Assembly (NCBI GenBank): GCA_026770025.1
Contig: JAMXDE010000020.1
Location: 1,116,001 to 1,180,000 of the forward strand
From: Craspedostauros australis
Lineage: Eukaryota > Bacillariophyta > Bacillariophyceae > Mastogloiales > Achnanthaceae
Direction of reading: 5' to 3'
DNA: 64,000 bases
In this document: one piece after another, positions 42,606 to 52,176 of the stretch
How the letters are laid out: the number at the start of each line of letters is the position of its first letter
How positions within the stretch are numbered: the first letter of the stretch is position 1
Translations under genes and position numbers: made by a program
The notes under the pieces: model-generated
Told to the model about the DNA's origin: nothing
What the model saw: the letters and a program-made list of their open reading frames with translations, nothing else
Database searches by the model: none

Positions 42606-45094
42606 ATGGTGGGCTCTGATGTCCGCTTTTACAAAGATGGGCCTGATGCAGCTGCCTTGATGAAGGCACTAATCGATGACCCAACAAAATGGAACTGGGA
42701 GCCAGAACCTCTGCGTCTCCACCATTCATTTCTACGTAAGTATGATTACAAAAAAATTGTTCGGAGTCTACGTGACTTCAAACAAAGTTTGGTCAAAAAG
42801 AACTTGTTCCACAGTAAGTGCACATGTGGTTGAAGTGGTTCCGTGTTGATGTGTGTGCTGAAGTCTCTGTTCTCTGACCACCATGTGATCAAGCATCATT
42901 TGTGTACAACATCACCATTCCACCCAAGTCTCACCCCTTGCCTTTCTCTGTTTGTGGTACACACCAACATGTGTGGTTTGCACATTGCAAATGCAACAAA
43001 GTGGATGGCCAGCCCCATCAGAACTCTCAATCAAAGCTTGGAGCCAAGATCTGTCCACTTGACAACATGGACACCACAACATCCACCTCTGACAATCACA
43101 ACCACAGCAACAACATCTCCAACACAGAAAAGAGAACTAACAAGGAGCATTGTCACAGCCACACAGCAAGACTCAGAAGTCCACGCTGTCGCAACCACCA
43201 GAGGGCACTCAAGCACACCCCAGCTTCAACCCATGCTGCAGAGGATACTGACAGCAGCGTCCAGAGCATGTCGGATGCTTCAAGCCATGATTCCAATGTT
43301 GTGGACAGTGACTCCAACCACGATGTTGGATATGTTGAATCAAAACTTCAGCCGGTGTTGCCCCCACACAAGGACCCACCCAGTGACCCCATCACTGCAA
43401 GGTTTCAACGTTTCTTCAACCTTCCAGAGGAGCAACATGTCACACAGTTCCACAAACTTCATTGAACCATAGAGGTGTTCCACACAACACAAGTGTGGAG
43501 GCCTCCTGGTGAGAAGTATTGGATGATTGGTGTGGACTTCCACATGCCAGCCTGCATCACCAAACGTGATGCGACTGTCACAATTGAGAGCCGAAAGGTT
43601 GGCAGCATACCCCGCATGTTCCTTGTCCTCATCTACAAACCACCAGAGGCTTTTGGAAAAGATGGGAGTATTGTTGATGTCCTTGTGGAAAAGCTTGGCC
43701 ATTCTTTCTCAGATGCCAGTCAGAAACGAGCTGCACACATTCAGCAATTCTGAACTGAGGACTTTGGGCAATCCTTTCGGTCAGAAATGCTCGTTCCAAT
43801 GCCATTCCCAATTGACACCATCTTTTGCGATATGCCATGCAGGAGGTTGGGAGGATGTGTGTGGCTTCGTCATGCAGTGGCAGACAACAAAGGCACCATG
43901 CATGACACACTCACCATCACCGTTCGACTCAAAGAAGCAACAACAAGTGTTGGTGTGACCAGGCACTTCTCGACCTGCCATGGCCTTGGCTTCACAGACG
44001 TCAAAATGAGCATGCAGGTTGGAGATGTCCCTGCCACCAATGGTGGTATCAACACACCAAGCAGCACGGATGCAAACAACATGGCATATGCAACCAGCAG
44101 CATGACGTCATCCAGGACATTGTTGGTCACACAGGAGAAGGCTATTCTTCCAGCACTTCCTACGTTTCAACAGCAGAAACAACTACCACCTGTTGTGGGC
44201 GATGCCATGTCTGTGATGACTGAAAACACAGAGCTTCTCCAAGATCACCTTGCTCTGCAGAAGGCACGAATTGCGAAAATGGAGTTGCAACTGGCTATCA
44301 AGATGGAAGTGAGGCGTGCAAAGAAGAGGGAGGCTACAGGAAATGTCAACAAAGCAAAGGCATTCAGAGACGTCCACCAAATTGATCAACCAACAAAGAA
44401 ACTCTGCATCCGTGGAGATGAACAGGGGAGCAACAAGGCTAATGTGGACATCAATGTGCCTTTGGGATCTAACAGGTGGTGGGAACATGAGGAGATAACT
44501 CTGGATGCTGCCTTGATGGAAAAATCTGGACTACCAATTAACAGAGGTGATCTGCACAGCAAAGAGAATGCTGTGACGATACATGTTCCAAAAGAGAGAG
44601 CAAACTATGGCTGTCAACAGGGTGCAGTCATTGGTGAAGGAGAGAACAGTGGCCGCATACTGCCAATGCCATCATCGACTGTGGCGAAAGCCATAGACAG
44701 TGCACATCATGCAGTGGATGATGTCGTGATGATGCCACCACCACAATCACCTCCAAAGGTTGCACCGGGGGAAGCAGTTGTGGACAAAGTCTCAGAAGCA
44801 ACTCACACCGACATGAACCCAGCAGCAGAAGATGCTACAACACACCCAACAGACCCAGAAAAAGAGGCAACGCATCCGCAATCACCAGCAACCACAGCAC
44901 AAACGCAAGCAGAAATGACGAAGGGAAATGAGACGACAGAAGAGCCGGAAGCGGTGCAACAGCAACAAAATCAGAATGAAGCCAACAGACGAAAGGGACC
45001 AGATGCCCAAGCCAATGTGGGGATGAGAACACGACGACGAGCAGCACAGGAGGAACGCAAAACTGATCGAGGACAACATGAAGACAACAACTGA
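42606..45094 (+). pseudogene. Transposon accessory ORF of unknown function, two in-frame TGA codons
   Basis: Exon 1 (42606-42813) and exon 2 (42894-45094) are joined by an 80-bp intron with a GTAAGT donor; frame is preserved. Exon 2 is one continuous frame interrupted only by TGA at 43463-43465 (after QFHKLH) and 43751-43753 (after AHIQQF). The total is 803 codons including the stop. The N-terminal part (DPTKWNWEPEPLRLHHSFLR, then YDYKKIVRSLRDF) looks helical and basic. The segment VWRPPGEKYWMIGVDFH, then SRKVGSIPRMFLVLIYKP, after the first TGA is the most ordered-looking. A probable coiled coil (LALQKARIAKMELQLAIKM) and an acidic, Gln-rich C-terminal tail ending with a basic RTRRRAAQEERK patch follow. 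I recognise no family. Position and orientation suggest it takes the place of the MYB-like partner protein of other PIF/Harbinger elements. Confidence 0.6.
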
Positions 45095-45413
45095 TGAGGT
45101 GAAACTGGAGAGGAGAGTGTATGAGTATGCAAGTGAGACTAATGCACTAAGCTAACAAGAATGATAATGGTCATTGCTGCAGTCATCAACCTTGTGTTAG
45201 CCAATGCATGTGGTGACAGCTAGTCAGCAGGGAACGAGGAATGTATGCTGTGATGTGGACCCAAAGAAATCAATCAGAGAAACCGGACATCGTTCAGAAC
45301 ACAGTGAACACAAAAAGAGACCAAAAAGGCACAGGGAGTTTTGGAGAATACACAAGAATTTCTCACCATTTGGTAGCAACCACCCATTTTCGCCATTCTT
45401 TTTGCTGCGTCGT

Positions 45414-45446
45414 AATGTGACAAAAATCGTGATTTCCCTTCCCCCC
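45414..45446 (-). repeat. Right terminal inverted repeat
   Basis: Reverse complement of the left end. CTC follows at 45447-45449, matching the CTC before the left end. Confidence 0.75.
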
Positions 45447-45863
45447 CTCGGGACTACTTGTCGCAATTGATGTCATTCACACATCAATGCGAGTACCAGC
45501 GTACGCACAGCAAACGCAAATGCCAACCACACCATACGACGACGTCACATCAGCACTGGTGTTTACGTACAACTCTTTGATGAACAGACGTGACCGTGGC
45601 CAAACGCGTCCAACCCAAGAATCCTTGGAATGGATGTGAGAACAAGGCAGTCCACGCTGCCAAATCCAACTACCATGGACCGTTATTCCACGATACAACA
45701 TGATGTGGTGTGATGCGATGTGACATACCACCACAGGAACCATTCGAAAGAGTGCTGCCTCAAGTTGAAGACAAGTCAATGTGCTCACAATTTCACAATC
45801 TCATCAGCCACAAAGCACAATCAACCAAACAAACCAACCACAACCAGCCAATTCAGGTCCCCC
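45447..45863. other. Intergenic region and leader of the glycosyltransferase-sulfotransferase gene
   Basis: Sequence immediately right of the transposon end. An open frame in phase with the downstream gene begins at a GTG (45720) but has no ATG before 45864. No other feature is seen. Confidence 0.45.
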
Positions 45864-48452
45864 ATGTCACAACGCACCCCTACCTATTTGGCCGCCAGGA
45901 ACATGAGATCCCCAAATCCTGGAGTCACCCGGCACATGGTGCTTGTCGCAAGCATGGCCGCTTGCGTCTTCTGCATTCTCCAACTGAACTGCACCATGCT
46001 GAAGCAAGTGCTGCCACGCACGCAGTACTTGCGCAACATCTACGTCGTGTCTCCCAAAGAATACATCATGGTCGACGGCTCAGGCCAAGACATGCGGGCT
46101 CTCGCCAACAACTACGGAAACAAGGACGACGGGGAGAACTTCTTCGTCTCTCACAGCGATCCAATCTTCGCTGGCACTCCCATCTCCACTCGATCCTTCC
46201 AGACCGTGCGTAAGACGTACAGCACACAAAACGAAATCACCCAGCCGATGGCCGTCGTTCCCTTGCCAACTGGCTTCCAGGGCGAGTACAGACCGGAGAC
46301 GCTCAAGGAATTCATCAAACTCGCAAGAACCATCTTTGACGATTCCGAGATCGGCCGCTCCCTCCAAGCACGGTCGTCTCAGATTGAACAGCAGAACAAC
46401 CTGCATGGCAGAGATTCGCCAGAGTACGCCATTGTGAGCATCTGTGTCGGAATGGATCTGTGCGACATCTCCAAGCGCAACCACCAGCACTATGCCGACA
46501 CCCACGGCTACGACTACCTGCCAATGTCCACCAACGTCGATGGCATCCACCCTAAGATGCTCAAGTACCTCCTCTTGGCATGGACCGTGCAACGCGGTTA
46601 CAAATGGGTCATGATGCTGGATGCCGACGCTCTCTTCACCAACATGGACATCACCTTGCCGTCCCTCATCGACAGCACCCAACCATCCAACAGCACCAGC
46701 TTGATCGCGACACGTGGTGGGAACTGGCAGTTCGTGCACGGCATCAACAACGGAATCTTCCTCCTCAAGAGCAACGAATGGTCGCTGCAGCATTGCTTCG
46801 ACATCTTCACCGCCAAGTATGCGTACACCCGCTTCCTCGGCCGCACCCTCATCGACCAGCCGCTCCAGATGTCCGTGCTGCTTGCTCAGAACGAGCTGCA
46901 GTGGCCGCCAAAGACGGAGCTGGAACGTGGCGCGCATGTCACCATCGTTCCCAAGCGCACCATGAACTCTTTCCGACGCGAGCATTCCTTCAGCAGCGCA
47001 GACGAGAAGGAGGACGGCCAATGGCAACACGGCGACTTCATCGCTCATTTCGCGTCAGGAAAGAAGTACTCCTTGATGCTGGACCTTCTTGAAGAGGAGG
47101 GCCTCGCGAGTGAGATCCCGCCCGTTGAGGAACGATTCTCTTTCCCTCTCCCAGCCAAGGGCAAGGCATCGCGCACAGGACACTGCTGGTGCAACCACGC
47201 AGCTGGAAACTCCATCAACGGTGAAAACGAGCTTGACACGCCATCCAGCAGCGTCAGCTGCCTGCCATCGTACCACGTTGTCGGTGTTCACAAGGCCGGT
47301 ACCAAGTCCATCCTGCGGTACTTGAGCGGACATCCAGGTCTGGCGAGCACAGGGTACATCGAGGATCCAACCCGATGGCTGACGGAGAAGACCATGAAGG
47401 TGGAAGAAGAGCAATGCGCTGCGATGGCAAAGACAGCCGCGCCACACACTCCCAGCTTCCTCCAGAAACCAAGAACGAGGGTCGTGTCCACATGCAGCTT
47501 CGATGACTACGCCTTGCTCAACGGCCAGGTATCCAACGGTGTCTGCTCCAGCCCCGCTTCCGCTTTTGCTCCCGCATCTGCTGCTGCTGCCACAGCTGAT
47601 TCTGGTGTTGGTGGTAGTGACGAAGACCTTGCCGTCTCCGCGGTTCCGTACTTCCCAGAGGAGGAGAAGCCGCTGTTCGATGAGATGAACATCTGGGACC
47701 ACAGCTTTGACAAGATCCGCGGCGTGTCGCTACCAGAAGTTTTCCACCGCATGCAACCGGAGGCCAATCTTCTGGTCACTGTCCGCGATTCCGTTGACGT
47801 CACCTACTCAGCATACAACCACTTCGGAGTCTTCGCATCTCAAGACAGTGCCAGCACCAGCAATCAAGGCAGCAACAGCAACACCAAGAGCGACGGTGTC
47901 CAGAAGGGCCCGGCCCACTTTGACATGTACATCCGCAGCGTCGTTGTCACATGGACGCAGAACGGATGCACGGCCGCGAACTATCGCAAGTGCCTGCCAA
48001 GCGACATGGTCCAGGCCGGCAGCTGGCTGTCGCGGGCGATGTATTCCAAGGTCTTCTCCGAGTGGTTGTCGCACTTCCAATGCTCTCAGGTCCATCTCTT
48101 TGATGTGTCCGTCGACCCGCGCACCGAGGTGGAACGCCTCTATGACTTCGTCGGCATGCCCAACAAGGCGGCCGCAGAGGAAGTGACACAGAGCACGTAC
48201 ACACTGCAATCCAACGCAACAGCAGCCGCCTCCTTTGGCGGCCGACGCGACAAGAACCCGATGAACAAGGCCTCGTACGATGCCATGCTGGATACGACGC
48301 GGCAATACCTGAACGAGTTCTACGGCACATTCGATGACGAGATGTGCGATCTGATGATCGAACATCCCTGTTTGGATGTTCCGCTGTTCCGACGCAAGTG
48401 CCAGATGAAGCAGGCCGATGTGTTGGACGGTGTCATGTCTCTGACGACGTGA
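45864..48452 (+). CDS. Bifunctional type II membrane glycosyltransferase (GT34-like)-sulfotransferase fusion
   Basis: An 862-aa single-exon protein. A short cytoplasmic tail and signal anchor (MVLVASMAACVFCILQL, about residues 25-41) indicate Golgi lumen orientation. Residues about 188-400 form a GT-A glycosyltransferase: YAIVSICVGMD, KWVMMLDADALFTNMDI with the metal-binding DxD (DAD), VHGINNGIFLLKSNEW, DQPLQMSVLL and HFASGKK, most like family GT34 (xylosyl/galactosyltransferases). Residues about 469-860 form a sulfotransferase: the PAPS 5'-phosphosulfate loop VVGVHKAGTKSILRYLSGHP and the 3'-phosphate motif VTVRDSVDVTYSAYNHF near 635, with KVFSEWLSHF and YDFVGMP downstream. A Ser/Ala-rich linker lies near 560-590. 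The fusion implies sugar addition and sulfation of the same glycan, consistent with sulfated cell-wall polysaccharides in diatoms (inference). A 322-aa antisense frame is a shadow. Confidence 0.85.
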   Translation: MSQRTPTYLAARNMRSPNPGVTRHMVLVASMAACVFCILQLNCTMLKQVLPRTQYLRNIYVVSPKEYIMVDGSGQDMRALANNYGNKDDGENFFVSHSDPIFAGTPISTRSFQTVRKTYSTQNEITQPMAVVPLPTGFQGEYRPETLKEFIKLARTIFDDSEIGRSLQARSSQIEQQNNLHGRDSPEYAIVSICVGMDLCDISKRNHQHYADTHGYDYLPMSTNVDGIHPKMLKYLLLAWTVQRGYKWVMMLDADALFTNMDITLPSLIDSTQPSNSTSLIATRGGNWQFVHGINNGIFLLKSNEWSLQHCFDIFTAKYAYTRFLGRTLIDQPLQMSVLLAQNELQWPPKTELERGAHVTIVPKRTMNSFRREHSFSSADEKEDGQWQHGDFIAHFASGKKYSLMLDLLEEEGLASEIPPVEERFSFPLPAKGKASRTGHCWCNHAAGNSINGENELDTPSSSVSCLPSYHVVGVHKAGTKSILRYLSGHPGLASTGYIEDPTRWLTEKTMKVEEEQCAAMAKTAAPHTPSFLQKPRTRVVSTCSFDDYALLNGQVSNGVCSSPASAFAPASAAAATADSGVGGSDEDLAVSAVPYFPEEEKPLFDEMNIWDHSFDKIRGVSLPEVFHRMQPEANLLVTVRDSVDVTYSAYNHFGVFASQDSASTSNQGSNSNTKSDGVQKGPAHFDMYIRSVVVTWTQNGCTAANYRKCLPSDMVQAGSWLSRAMYSKVFSEWLSHFQCSQVHLFDVSVDPRTEVERLYDFVGMPNKAAAEEVTQSTYTLQSNATAAASFGGRRDKNPMNKASYDAMLDTTRQYLNEFYGTFDDEMCDLMIEHPCLDVPLFRRKCQMKQADVLDGVMSLTT

Positions 48453-49764
48453 TGGGCCCTGTCTGGGAGAACAAACTATTCTACCAAAGAGTGGATGGAT
48501 CGATGCAGGACCACGAGGAGCAATCACCTGCGTTGCAATTTTCATGGTGACAGCATCAGATCGTAATTATACATGAATACACAATGCACACTCCACCCTG
48601 TACTATACCAACGATGATGATAACAGTTATAAACTATCATAATATATTCTCATAGAATACTATTCTATTCTATTTTTAATGTTACCACACAATAATACAA
48701 GATCTATATTGCAACACTAATCTTAACATTGAAAGCCCAATCGTATTTTCGTGCACTTTCCTGTGAGATGAAAATAACTTTTCTGGTCTTTCTTCTTGTT
48801 TTTGCGAATGTCGCATGCGACTCACGGACAGTCGTCCAACGCGAAGCGAAAACTCCGGTGTTTGGACACGATGAAATTTGGCGTCATCCACGACTTTGGG
48901 ATGGCCGAAGACGGACGGTTGTGGTTGCGGTGTTAGTCCATCGAGTCGGGGTGGTGGATGTGGAATGAAATGATGACGCCACCAACAATGTCCGTGTTGT
49001 GACTGATGGTTTTCATGCGATGACCTCTTGGGTGGAATTGTGACGATGACATGACACCGGATCAAGTGGCGACATGGGAAGAAAGGAAGGAAATCGAAGC
49101 GCCTCGGCAGCACGAAACGGCCTGGGCAGGGAAGGAGGTTGGGAGAAGTGAGCGGAGAGAGGCGGCAGCGGTGTCCGACTATGGCAGTCCAACTCTTCTT
49201 GTTTGGCCGACCGAAGACAGGGGGATCCTCTTTGGCGTTCATTGGATGTGTATGCAAGGGCGTCGACGTTTGCTACCATTCATTGACTCTCATCCTTAGA
49301 GTGCTTCGCCTTGTGCCAGCCGCTGTTAACATCGCGACAGTCATCAACAGTAACAGTGCCGCGAGTCTTCTCGTTTCGTCGCTGCACCGCAAGACCACAA
49401 GATCTTCGCCGAACGCGTTCATCTGAGAGCGAGCACAAGCATAAGCATCGCACCATCGATCTCTGCTTGACTTGTGGAAGGTTTGTGGACTGATTTGGAC
49501 TGATTTGCCCAGACCAACCATCAGGGGCGACATCGAAAAGGCCTACTCTGCGCGGTTCGATCATTCGCGGCTTCTCCGGCGAAGTTTGCACGAAAGGAGG
49601 ACTTGTCAGTTGTGCGAGTGCCAGGACGAGTGCGAGGACGAGTGCCAGGACGAGTGCGCAAGCCATCGCAACACCACCATCACAGTCGGGGGCAGAGCGT
49701 CGACAAGCTCGACAGTCTCGCATCTCTCCCAATACTCCAGTGAGAATTGGAGAAAGTCGCCATC
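48453..49764. other. Intergenic region with AT-rich tract
   Basis: Very AT-rich DNA around 48560-48720 (ATAATATATTC, TATTCTATTCTATT) probably marks the 3' end region of the fusion gene. A 191-aa minus-strand frame (48682-49257) is Pro/His-rich with no domain and is not supported. The short stretch before 49764 is the leader of the RING gene, with GACGAGTGC-type short repeats near 49618-49660. Confidence 0.4.
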
Positions 49765-52007
49765 ATGGACATCAACAATGACCAATCCGCACAGCAACAG
49801 CAACAGCAGCAGCAGAATGGCACTGCAGGGGCATCCGGTGGAACCCCCGCGGGTGCTTGCATGTCAGACGACGCTCAGAGGAAACGACGCAACTCCATCC
49901 GCGACATTCTGGCGGATGATACCCTGACGGACGCCGAGAAACGCAAGACCATCCAATCGCTGATGGACGGCCGACGACGATCCTCCAATGGCTCTGCGAG
50001 CAGCATGGGCGAGATGGCCCGTGCCGCGGCGGAGGCTGCCGAATTCTACAACAGCGACGCGGAAGGCGACCTCTCCGGCCACTACAGGTCAGGAACCACG
50101 ACGGCGACCTCCTCCGATGGCAGCATCTCCAACCATTCGCACAGGCTGCAAATGCTGGCGGATGCCAACCACGCCATCTCACCATCTCGGCATGGCGGTG
50201 GCCACCTCAACAACGGCCAGCACAATCCATACAGCTACAACACGGACATGATGGACGTCGCTGCCGGGGGAAATGATCAGAGCAGCGATGGCAACCAGCA
50301 GCAGCGCCGACAGCGTTCCTCCTCCCTCCCGTTATGGAGCGACAACAGCGTCCAGGCCGTGGCGCCATTGGCCGCCGCGTCGTCCAACATCTGGGACGAC
50401 CCCATCAACGTCAATCGGCGTATGGAAAAGTCACGTCCCATATGTCATCACTACGAACGCAACTGCACCATCATCAGTCCCTGCTGCGGGTTGGCATTCG
50501 GATGTCGCTTTTGTCACGATGAATGCCCCATACTGCCGCTGCCCTTCAACAAGCGACAGAACACGCAGCAGCAGAAACAGCATCACACGCAGGTGGCGTG
50601 GACGGAGAACAGCACGTCCTGCGCGCCCAAGCGGAGGCAGGAGAAGCGCCCGTCGCTGCCGCTGGGGTTTGATGAAGAGGAGACGCATCATGAAATTGAT
50701 CGCTTTGCCATACGCGAAGTTATATGTCGATTATGCTACGTGCGGCAACCGAGCAAGACGTGAGTGTTTGACAGTGTACAATATCCAGGCAGCATGTGCG
50801 CAAGATGCATTTCCGAAGTCTGCATCAGTGCTTTTTGTTTCGAATACCAACAGGGAGAGGAAATGAGTCACAACAGGATGGTTCTTGGAAGGAGTTTGTG
50901 ACAGTATGCCACGTGGGGGATTCATACGGGTGCGGTCACATAATCTGAAACGACCACATCGCGACAGTGGTGGCAACCCCGGTTGGATTCTTTCGTGGTT
51001 CCATGGATTGGAAATTGGCTTGATCTCATCTTGCATGGACAAAATTAACTGGAAACTCGATGTCCTCTGCAACGTTCTCACATTTTGTACCCACAAATTA
51101 ATCCTTGCTGTCTCGACGAATCAATTCTGTTGACATACAACTTCCTACGCCGTTGGGTGCACCGGACGTATGATACGACACGACACGATGTCACCTCTGC
51201 ATCACCCCGCGATTGCATGCAATTGATTCAAAAACACCGTACTCTATGCACATACGTGCACTCTACAGCAACTTTTGCAACACATGCCAAGTCCAGTTCG
51301 GTGCGTACCACTGCGGCATATGCAACTTGTGGATGTCCGACGAGGAGGATCCGTACCATTGCAGCGAATGTGGATTTTGTCGTGTTGGCGGCCGCGAGAA
51401 CTTTCGGCACTGCAACGATTGCGGGATGTGCATCGACATTCAGCTGTTCGACGATCACAACTGCAAGGTGGGCAAGTACATGTCCAACTGTCCCGTTTGT
51501 CAGGAGGACTTGTTCTCCAGCCGCGACGCGTCGCACGAGATGCCGTGCGGGCATGCCATCCACTGGCATTGCTTCCGCGAGCTGACGAGCTACGACACGC
51601 GATGCCCCGTGTGCAAAAAGACGGCCGAAACGCCCGAGCACATGGCACCGACGTGGCAGGCCATGGCCATGGGCATTGCCCTGCAGCCCGTGCCAGCCGA
51701 GTTGGCGCGCGTCGTTACCATCATGTGCAACGATTGCGAGCAGCGCGACGATGATCGGCGGTGGCACTTTCTGGGCGTGCGGTGTACGAATTGCATGAGC
51801 TTCAACACGACGGTCGAGCAGACCACGATGTCGGGACGCGAAGCGGCGGCGTATCTGGATGAGCTGGACCGAACGCGTGGGGTTGGGGATAACGGCACGG
51901 CCGATGGGAGCGCCGGGATGGGTGCCGGCACAGATGCGGACATGCAAGCCACTGATGGTGGCAACTTGAATGCGGAGGCGGACGATCCGATGGACGATGA
52001 TTTGTGA
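49765..52007 (+). CDS. RCHY1/PIRH2-like CHY zinc finger-RING E3 ubiquitin ligase (two exons)
   Basis: Exon 1 is 49765-50759 and exon 2 is 51269-52007. The 509-bp intron has a GTGAGT donor and a CTCTACAG acceptor, and the join reads RQPSKT-NFCNTC in frame (577 aa). Order: poly-Gln and Ser-rich N-terminus of about 220 residues; CHY finger from CHHYERNCTIISPCCGLAFG, then CRFCHDE, and HEIDRFAIREVICRLC; CTCHY-type zinc repeats CGICNLW, CSECGFCRVGGRENFRHC; RING-H2 CPVCQEDLFSS, then CGHAIHWHCF and CPVCKK (about residue 405); C-terminal zinc ribbon MCNDC, then FLGVRCTNCMSFNT. This matches the whole RCHY1 layout (usually about 260 aa). Oddities are the long N-terminal extension and an insert of about 50 residues inside the CHY finger. 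The start is the first ATG; an upstream in-frame TTG at 49747 was rejected. It should act as an E3 ligase in cytosol and nucleus. Confidence 0.9.
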
Positions 52008-52176
52008 TCAGGATGCAAGAGGACGCAGATGATCACAGGCTTCGGGACTCACAGAGTATCGACAACATGTTATGTAACTCTTCTCTTAGCATTCAACATC
52101 AAAGGAGGCACAACACATTTGAGTTGTTCACTAAATGCTTGATGCAATTCTGCTACCACGCACTACAGGTGTCTGT

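Larger units (their letters stand above)
34977..45446. mobile_element. Decayed 10.47-kb PIF/Harbinger-type DNA transposon
   Basis: Both ends carry inverted copies of a G-rich terminal repeat starting GGGGGGA and continuing GGGAAATCAC, then ATTTTTGTCACATT. Immediately outside lie matching 3-bp sequences CTC (34974-34976 and 45447-45449), the target-site length expected for this superfamily. Inside are a PIF/Harbinger DDE transposase on the minus strand (37390-38429), a large accessory ORF on the plus strand (42606-45094), a 211-bp satellite and CACCACAAC simple DNA. The divergent two-gene arrangement is typical of the superfamily, where the partner is often MYB-like; here I cannot recognise it. 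In-frame TGA codons in both genes indicate an inactive copy. Part of the element's length may come from later repeat expansion. Confidence 0.75.

Noticed and set aside
37717-43753. In-frame TGA codons as selenocysteine
   Set aside because: No downstream selenocysteine element was identified, the hosts are transposon genes, and TGA serves as the final stop of the accessory ORF and other genes in the window.
46080-47048. 322-aa minus-strand ORF
   Set aside because: Antisense shadow of the glycosyltransferase domain.
48682-49257. 191-aa minus-strand Pro/His-rich ORF
   Set aside because: No domain, lies over the leader of the RING gene region and shows random composition.
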